From assembly GCA_009779855.1 (NCBI GenBank), contig WRBC01000010.1, positions 1 to 59,038 of the forward strand: DNA of 59,038 nucleotides, written 5' to 3'. This document shows, in pieces, positions 54,117-59,038 of the stretch (positions are counted from its first letter, which is position 1; each line of letters opens with the position of its first letter). The stretch is from Coriobacteriia bacterium. GTDB taxonomy: Bacteria; Actinomycetota; Coriobacteriia; WRKU01; WQUG01. The position numbers were made by a program, and so were the translations under genes. The notes under the pieces are model-generated. The model was not told the origin of the DNA. It saw nothing but the letters and a program-made list of their open reading frames with translations, and searched no databases.

Positions 54117-55487
54117 CTAAGGCAAGCTTAAATCAATATTGTTTTCTTGCAAGAGTCGCCTCTGTTCTGGTGTTAACTGTCTGCGCGGCGTCGGATCAAA
54201 GGGAGACCTTATTCTTCCAGGACCTGTCATCCCACCTGGGGCAAGCCCTTCCTCGTCAAGATGCTCTTGCCTTGGGGTCAGATACCTAGGCTCAGGCGGC
54301 ATGAAGTCCCCGCCATGGCAGGCCGAGCAAGGACCAGCTGCAGAAGCATTGCCATAGAAGTGACAGTTGTAGCACATGTCGCCAATACGCCAGTAATCAT
54401 AGGCATGTATCATCTCGCTATTGGGTGAGTGTGTATGCATCATATAGTCACTCGTATGAGGAACACGGGTGCCGTGACAAGCATCACAAGATCTGGTGTC
54501 GTGACAGCTATAGCAACTCGCGTCTGGGGGATCAAAAATCAATTGCCTTGACCAAACTGATCCCATCTCGCGCTGAATAGTATCAGCAGGTGAATCAGCA
54601 GTATGGCAGGTTACACAGGTAACCGCTGCACGCGAACCATTATGACAGCTAACACAGGTCTGCATGCCCGTCTGAATTAACTGCTTTTCTTGGTTTTCAC
54701 TAAAAATGTGACATTGAGCACAGGTCATACCTGCCTCAAGCGGCTCATAATGAGAAACTCTAACAGTAACCCTGTCAGTTCTGTTCACAATAAGTGTCCT
54801 TGTAAACATATTGGGATCATGGCAGCCCGCGCAACTTGCTTGCGTCACTGTTCCATAAGTTGTTCTATTCGTGATATCAAGATCATTGGGGTCTTGGAAA
54901 ACACCGTATACCGAATGGGCAGCCCTAGGAAACACATTAAGGGTTACGCCTTGCACGATGCCCCCTGGTTCATGACAGCTAACACAGCTCAAATCTTCAT
55001 GAGCTGCAACAAGAGGCCACTCTGCCACTGCCTCATGCGGAGAGTTATGACAAGCAGTGCAATAGGTCACTGTTCGTGTACTAAAGCCAAACCCTATCGT
55101 CACTGCCACTACTGTCGCTATGGCGACCAATATACCGCCGTAATTAATCTTTGTTTTTGTGTCAACACCCTGAGCTTCATCAAGGATTTCTTCTGCAGTC
55201 TCTTTATCGACCGTCTGGATTACATTTTCTTCTTCATCCAGCAGTTCATAGGTTTGTTGCTGTTTCTGAATGCGAGCAAAATACCACATCGCAAGTGTCA
55301 GGATAACAATCAGGAAAAATACAAGAACAATAGCAAGGGCCAACAAAGCAATCAGCGGGTGCTGCTGCGGGTTGGCGATAGCCTGCTGGATAAGTTCCCA
55401 TCGTGCTTCTAAGTCAGCGAAAGTCAGTGTTGACAGCATTTCCTGCCACCACTCTACCGAAATAATATTTCTTAAAAATTCCATCAT
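54117..55487 (-). CDS. Membrane-anchored deca-heme c-type cytochrome
   Basis: 456 residues. Two membrane segments (about residues 46-70 and 116-140) enclose a charged cytoplasmic loop, then an extracytoplasmic part with ten CxxCH sites: CTACH, CVSCH, CAGCH, CAQCH, CVSCH, CVTCH, CYSCH, CDACH, CYNCH, CSACH. Extra His residues could give bis-His ligation. The last part (MPPEPRYLTPRQEHLDEEGLAPGG) is Pro-rich. The start overlaps the stop of the 12-heme gene by four bases (ATGA). It is expected to carry electrons on the outer face of the membrane; donor and acceptor are not known. Confidence 0.93.
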   Translation of the reverse strand: MMEFLRNIISVEWWQEMLSTLTFADLEARWELIQQAIANPQQHPLIALLALAIVLVFFLIVILTLAMWYFARIQKQQQTYELLDEEENVIQTVDKETAEEILDEAQGVDTKTKINYGGILVAIATVVAVTIGFGFSTRTVTYCTACHNSPHEAVAEWPLVAAHEDLSCVSCHEPGGIVQGVTLNVFPRAAHSVYGVFQDPNDLDITNRTTYGTVTQASCAGCHDPNMFTRTLIVNRTDRVTVRVSHYEPLEAGMTCAQCHIFSENQEKQLIQTGMQTCVSCHNGSRAAVTCVTCHTADSPADTIQREMGSVWSRQLIFDPPDASCYSCHDTRSCDACHGTRVPHTSDYMMHTHSPNSEMIHAYDYWRIGDMCYNCHFYGNASAAGPCSACHGGDFMPPEPRYLTPRQEHLDEEGLAPGGMTGPGRIRSPFDPTPRRQLTPEQRRLLQENNIDLSLP

Positions 55488-56452
55488 GGGTTATTCAACA
55501 TCCTTGGATTAAACCACATCCTGGGTCCACCTGGATGCACATGCCCATCATGACAAGTAGAGCAATCACGCTCTAAGTGACAGACATAACAAGACTCTTC
55601 GCCTAACCTATCTGTCTCTTCAGCATGATGTACCAAAAAATCATCAGGATGAGGAATCTCCATACCATGACAATCATCGCAGAAACTTTGACTTTGGTGA
55701 CAGCTCGCGCACTGATTATTGGGGTCATTGGCTACCTGTGAATGATCCCTAATAATAAAGCTATCGTGAGGAACCATCTCCCCATGACAAGCGGCACACA
55801 TCTGCTGACTATGACAGGGGGCGCAGGTATTCCAATCCCCTACACCATGGGTGTATATCATGTCGGGCCCGTGAACTACTGCAAATACAGAGTAAGGGTT
55901 TTGGTTCGCATCTAGAGGTCCTACGTGACAAAGGTCGCAGGACGCCGTTGTAGTACCCTCAAGATCTGCCGAGTGACAAACCATGCACGACTCCATAGCA
56001 TAGCGGGACTCCCAGGCAGTTGACCCAGGGTGACCTACTGATCCATGACAACTGGAGCAACGCATTCCCGCGGCAGACTCCTCATGGTTAATGCGAAGGC
56101 CTCTGTTCTCGACAATTGACCCATCAAAAACACTCGCATGACAGGCAAGACAGGAATCATTCTGCACGGTGCGTGTAGGATCCTGTCCTGGCATGATAGG
56201 AATAACCATGGAATACCAAACGCGCTGGTTAAAAGCAATTCGACCAAAAGCGCCTTCGGACGCATGGCAGTCTACACAGCTATTTCTACTGTGTACTGTA
56301 GCTTCAAGCTTTTCAGACTGCACCAAATGACAGCTTGAGCAGCTAGGAGTCCAGACCAGTCCAACCCCTGCAGGCAGCAACAACAGTAGTGCTAGGCCTG
56401 CTAAAAACCAAACAGTTAGCCTTAAGGGTGCAGAGGACTTTTTCTTAAACAT
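55484..56452 (-). CDS. Membrane-anchored 12-heme c-type cytochrome (NapC/NrfH-like N-terminus)
   Basis: 322 residues. One N-terminal membrane helix (LTVWFLAGLALLLLLPAGVGLVW) is followed at once by the first heme site and 11 more: CSSCH, CVDCH, CLACH, CSSCH, CMVCH, CDLCH, CAPCH, CAACH, CASCH, CDDCH, CYVCH, CSTCH. That is one heme per about 25 residues, very dense. The opening resembles quinol-oxidising NapC/NrfH proteins, so it may take electrons from the menaquinol pool; this is by analogy. Ten bases after the NHL gene. Confidence 0.93.
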   Translation of the reverse strand: MFKKKSSAPLRLTVWFLAGLALLLLLPAGVGLVWTPSCSSCHLVQSEKLEATVHSRNSCVDCHASEGAFGRIAFNQRVWYSMVIPIMPGQDPTRTVQNDSCLACHASVFDGSIVENRGLRINHEESAAGMRCSSCHGSVGHPGSTAWESRYAMESCMVCHSADLEGTTTASCDLCHVGPLDANQNPYSVFAVVHGPDMIYTHGVGDWNTCAPCHSQQMCAACHGEMVPHDSFIIRDHSQVANDPNNQCASCHQSQSFCDDCHGMEIPHPDDFLVHHAEETDRLGEESCYVCHLERDCSTCHDGHVHPGGPRMWFNPRMLNNP

Positions 56453-56461
56453 AGATTATTC

Positions 56462-57871
56462 CTACTGCTTTGCAGTCGCATCCGCCACGGTTGAATCTGT
56501 CGCTGCCGACGACTCAGAGGCATCACTAACAGTACTAGAATCTGCTAACGCAGCTGAAGTTTCCTTCTCGCGACGCTTCTTTGCAAGAAAGCGAGAAATC
56601 AGATAAGCTGCGATGATTATTAGGATGATGAGTAGCGGTATGCAGCAGGCATTAATGAAGTCACCAAAGTTTCTGCGAAGTTCTTCTAGTGGTCCGCCAC
56701 CCGAGCCATCAATAGCAAAGAGCTGCACGCGACCAAGCGATGCTTCTGCACTGGCAAACATATCTAGCTCAGGATTATAGTCAATGCAGTTGGGGTTAAT
56801 GAATCTGCCGTCCTCATGTCCGTGCACACCAACCTTTTTAATAAATTCGCCTGTCTCAACATAGAAAACCGCAACAGAGAAGTCAAGCATATCAATAATG
56901 TAAAGACGTCCATTCCCATCAAGTGCTAGGCCTTGAGGCATCTGCATATTCGCTGGGAAGGTTTCTGCAACTTCTTCCTCGTCTAAATCACGACCACCTA
57001 GAATGCCCTCATTGCCTGGATGCCCCAGACGCACCTCGAACTGAGGAATGCCATCTGCATCATACTTTACAAACCTATTGTTAAATGAATCCAAGACAAA
57101 AGCATTGTTATTTTCGTCTAAGGCAGAGGCCCCTACAGAGTCAAAATGGTTAATCTCGTCCTCAGAGTCTCCCCCATGCATTCCGATAGGTTCACCATCA
57201 AAGGTAAACACCGCAAAGCCATGCCTACTACCAATAAGCAATCTTTCATCATTTGCTGCTACAGAGTTAGGACTTTCGATAGCGATGGTTTCCTGATGTG
57301 TCCAGTTCTCATCAAATATCTGTACTCTGTTATAGGTTTGCTCTGCAACATAGTGCCACCCTTTGGGGGAGACTGCTATACGCGTTGGAGCAACCATTTC
57401 ATTCACCCGCCAATCAGCATTGATTATGCGTATAAGATTCCCATTGACATCATATTGCACTACCCTATGGCGCGCCGTGTCAGTAATCCAAAACGATTCT
57501 CCGTCAGCAGAGAAAGCTATACCTGTTGGGTTCATCAGGTCTTCCAGAGCTGACCCGTGTCCATAGATTGATCTAATCCAAGTAATACCTGCGTGTTGAC
57601 GTCCCCCCATGTCTAGGCCTTGTGGGCGCAGAAGGGCAAACATCATCAAGCACGCAGCAAGAATGATAAGAATAAGGATGATAAGAATAATTGTCGCGAT
57701 GGTGCGCGTACGCTTAATCGCCTTATCGTCAGCATTAGTTTCAGACACTCGAAGTGTGGCAGCATCACCTGCTACAGATTCGGAAACGTCAGCCTCTGGT
57801 GTTGCTGGGACAGTTTGATCCAGCTCGGTTTGCTTAGCTTCTTGGGCTGAATCCTTGATTTTGTCAGTCAT
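56462..57871 (-). CDS. NHL-repeat beta-propeller membrane protein
   Basis: 469 residues. Cytoplasmic N-terminus (about 55 residues, Glu/Asp/Thr-rich), membrane helix (TIATIILIILILIILAACLMMFALL), extracytoplasmic six-bladed NHL-like propeller (blades with LMNPTGIAFSADGESFWITDTARHRVVQYDVNGNLIRI, and FNNRFVKYDADG, MPQGLALDGNGRLYIIDML), then a second helix (IPLLIILIIIAAYLISRFL) and a Ser/Ala-rich tail. NHL proteins encoded with multiheme cytochromes are seen in other metal or extracellular electron-transfer loci; here it may hold the cytochromes together. Its start overlaps the TPR gene stop by eight bases (ATGACTGA), with GGGGGAG upstream. Confidence 0.85.
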   Translation of the reverse strand: MTDKIKDSAQEAKQTELDQTVPATPEADVSESVAGDAATLRVSETNADDKAIKRTRTIATIILIILILIILAACLMMFALLRPQGLDMGGRQHAGITWIRSIYGHGSALEDLMNPTGIAFSADGESFWITDTARHRVVQYDVNGNLIRIINADWRVNEMVAPTRIAVSPKGWHYVAEQTYNRVQIFDENWTHQETIAIESPNSVAANDERLLIGSRHGFAVFTFDGEPIGMHGGDSEDEINHFDSVGASALDENNNAFVLDSFNNRFVKYDADGIPQFEVRLGHPGNEGILGGRDLDEEEVAETFPANMQMPQGLALDGNGRLYIIDMLDFSVAVFYVETGEFIKKVGVHGHEDGRFINPNCIDYNPELDMFASAEASLGRVQLFAIDGSGGGPLEELRRNFGDFINACCIPLLIILIIIAAYLISRFLAKKRREKETSAALADSSTVSDASESSAATDSTVADATAKQ

Positions 57872-58619
57872 TTACTGCTCCCCCAGCTTCTTCTAAACCT
57901 TGTAGTGCAGCTTCGTCATCAGGGATAAACCTTAAGGCCTCATTAAAGTCCTCAATTGCCCCTGCGTTATCACCTTGTGCTAGCTTTGCCTGACCTCTCC
58001 ATAAAAACAAGTCGGCATTCGTAGGCATTCCAACCATTGCAACGTCAAGCATTTGGATTTGGTCATCATAGTCGCCTCTCTCCGCATAGAGGAAGGACAG
58101 AGCCACTGCTGATTCATAATAGTTTTCATGCAGACCAAAGGCACGTGCCCAGTTAGGATCCTCTTCACTTTCATATACGCGAGTCCAGTCTGTGAAAAGA
58201 CGATCCATGACCTCTTCATAAAGCTCTATAGCCTGCTCATGATCCCCTTGGTTATGTGCTAGAACAGCGGAGGCAAAAAGCGCACCTTGATTGCGTTCTT
58301 CATCGGGAGTACCCAGAGCAAAGGCTTCCTGTATAGTACGCTCAGCATCAATGTATTGACCAGCATCAATTTGAGCAATAGCCAACTGACTAAGAGCACC
58401 CACAGTTCCCTCTTCGTCGGCATAAGCAACTGAACTGATTACCGTAAATTCTTCAATGTTTGTTGCTTGCGAGTCATCGAGTCTTATTACGCCATGAAGA
58501 TAGGCAAAAATCACCGTCAGCAGAGCGCCAATTACCACTAAGGCTGCGATGCCAAATAGAGTGCGTATATAAGGATCCATGCCCTTTGGTCTAGGCCGTG
58601 TCGTTTTTGACTTCCCCAT
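57864..58619 (-). CDS. TPR protein with N-terminal membrane anchor
   Basis: 251 residues from the ATG at 58619 with GGGAGG upstream (a frame start at 58679 has none). A basic N-terminus, one membrane helix (TLFGIAALVVIGALLTVIFAYL) and a series of helical repeats: ALSQLAIAQIDAGQYIDAERTIQEA, VLAHNQGDHEQAIELYEEV and the canonical AKLAQGDNAGAIEDFNEALRFIPDD. TPR proteins in such operons often help cytochrome maturation or complex assembly. First gene of the NHL-cytochrome operon. Confidence 0.85.
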   Translation of the reverse strand: MGKSKTTRPRPKGMDPYIRTLFGIAALVVIGALLTVIFAYLHGVIRLDDSQATNIEEFTVISSVAYADEEGTVGALSQLAIAQIDAGQYIDAERTIQEAFALGTPDEERNQGALFASAVLAHNQGDHEQAIELYEEVMDRLFTDWTRVYESEEDPNWARAFGLHENYYESAVALSFLYAERGDYDDQIQMLDVAMVGMPTNADLFLWRGQAKLAQGDNAGAIEDFNEALRFIPDDEAALQGLEEAGGAVND

Positions 58620-58712
58620 ATTTATATTCCTCCCGTAAAGCCTGCCTGATTGGCACGAGCTATTGCATAATCTTACCATTAACCATAAGCTTTGCTCAAG
58701 TTGGCGCGTAGA

Positions 58713-58740
58713 AGAAAGCGCCCCCTAAGGAGCGCTTTCT
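58713..58740 (-). terminator. Terminator of the upstream cytochrome gene
   Basis: 9-bp stem AGAAAGCGC / GCGCTTTCT extended by three more pairs inside, 4-base loop, followed by TCT on the minus strand. It lies 49 bases after the partial cytochrome stop and separates it from the TPR-NHL-cytochrome operon. Confidence 0.7.
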
Positions 58741-58788
58741 GAATAACTCTTCGCTACAGTATTACGCAAAAATCAAAATCATTAAGCG

Positions 58789-59038
58789 TTATCTGTAAAG
58801 GAACAGACGCTGTGCTCCACTAACAGGTAGACCATCCCATGTTGGGTTGGTTACAGAACCTTGTTCCCAAGCATGTCTTAATGCATCAGCACCTACAGAG
58901 CTCAGCGCCCCTAGGGAACCTGTATCCAAGGCTACGTGACACTTTAGACATGAACCGTCAGTTAGACCTGAACCAGTTCCTAGCATGCCGTAACGACCAG
59001 AGGTTACACCGGTTAGTACCATCCAACTTTGATCAGCA
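58789..59038 (-). CDS. C-terminal end of a c-type cytochrome (5' end outside the window)
   Basis: The frame is open to the last base, reading DQSWMVLTGVTSGRYG onward to the stop at 58789, about 83 codons. It holds one heme site, DGSCLKCHVALD, and ends SGAQRLFLYR. The rest of the protein, presumably with more hemes, lies to the right. With the two following cytochromes it makes a cluster of at least 23 heme sites. Confidence 0.75.
   Translation of the reverse strand, partial: ADQSWMVLTGVTSGRYGMLGTGSGLTDGSCLKCHVALDTGSLGALSSVGADALRHAWEQGSVTNPTWDGLPVSGAQRLFLYR

Noticed and set aside
54690-55412. 240-codon open plus-strand frame with many Cys and His
   Set aside because: It is the antisense of the ten-heme cytochrome; its Cys/His richness mirrors the CxxCH codons.

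Overview
The window reads like a chromosome segment of an anaerobic, Gram-positive actinobacterium of moderate GC, most likely a member of the Coriobacteriia. The basis is the mixture of sortase-type surface proteins, BspA-like repeats, membrane-bound multiheme c-type cytochromes and a conserved actinobacterial housekeeping neighbourhood (rpmF-plsX, a radical SAM/DUF2344/RNase G cluster). The lineage call is an inference from gene content, not a sequence match. Nearly every gene is on the minus strand; the clear exceptions are an initiator tRNA, a HemN-like radical SAM gene and a methyltransferase.

Left to right: (1) 1-5063, two coupled surface-protein genes (a beta-helix protein, then a leucine-rich-repeat protein cut by the window edge), with a run of twelve G in the region upstream. 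(2) 5424-15314, a purine block (purL, purF, purM, purN, purH in transcription order) preceded by two small membrane-protein genes, plsX and the L32 gene rpmF; purF has Ser where the glutaminase nucleophile Cys should be. (3) 15472-19065, a two-component system with a BcrAB-like ABC exporter and tandem 11-bp-spaced boxes in front of the exporter. (4) 19070-25609, RNase G, a DUF2344 protein, a radical SAM protein and a KimA-like amino acid/potassium permease.

(5) 25763-36503 is an integrated mobile element of about 10.7 kb in the initiator tRNA gene (25735-25811). It has a 50-bp direct repeat at its ends, paired GGTGGTGAAT boxes near both ends, a tyrosine integrase, a small HTH protein, a DnaB-like ATPase, a relaxase, its accessory protein, a VirD4-type coupling protein and a PaeR7I/XhoI-like restriction-modification pair. 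No type IV channel genes are visible, so it looks mobilizable rather than self-transmissible.

(6) 36570-50906 holds a second sortase-type beta-helix protein, a HemN-like enzyme, an envelope pair (MraY/WecA-like transferase and an 862-residue polytopic protein), tgt, ppaC, pcrA and a third surface protein that shares an isopeptide-type domain with the one at the left edge. (7) 51117-53936 is a divergent pair, an Elp3-like radical SAM/acetyltransferase and a methyltransferase resembling Trm9/AlkBH8: together they suggest a bacterial route to an esterified wobble uridine. (8) 54117-59038 is a cytochrome operon: TPR protein, NHL beta-propeller protein, a 12-heme and a 10-heme protein, plus the tail of another cytochrome at the right edge, probably an electron conduit on the outer face of the membrane.
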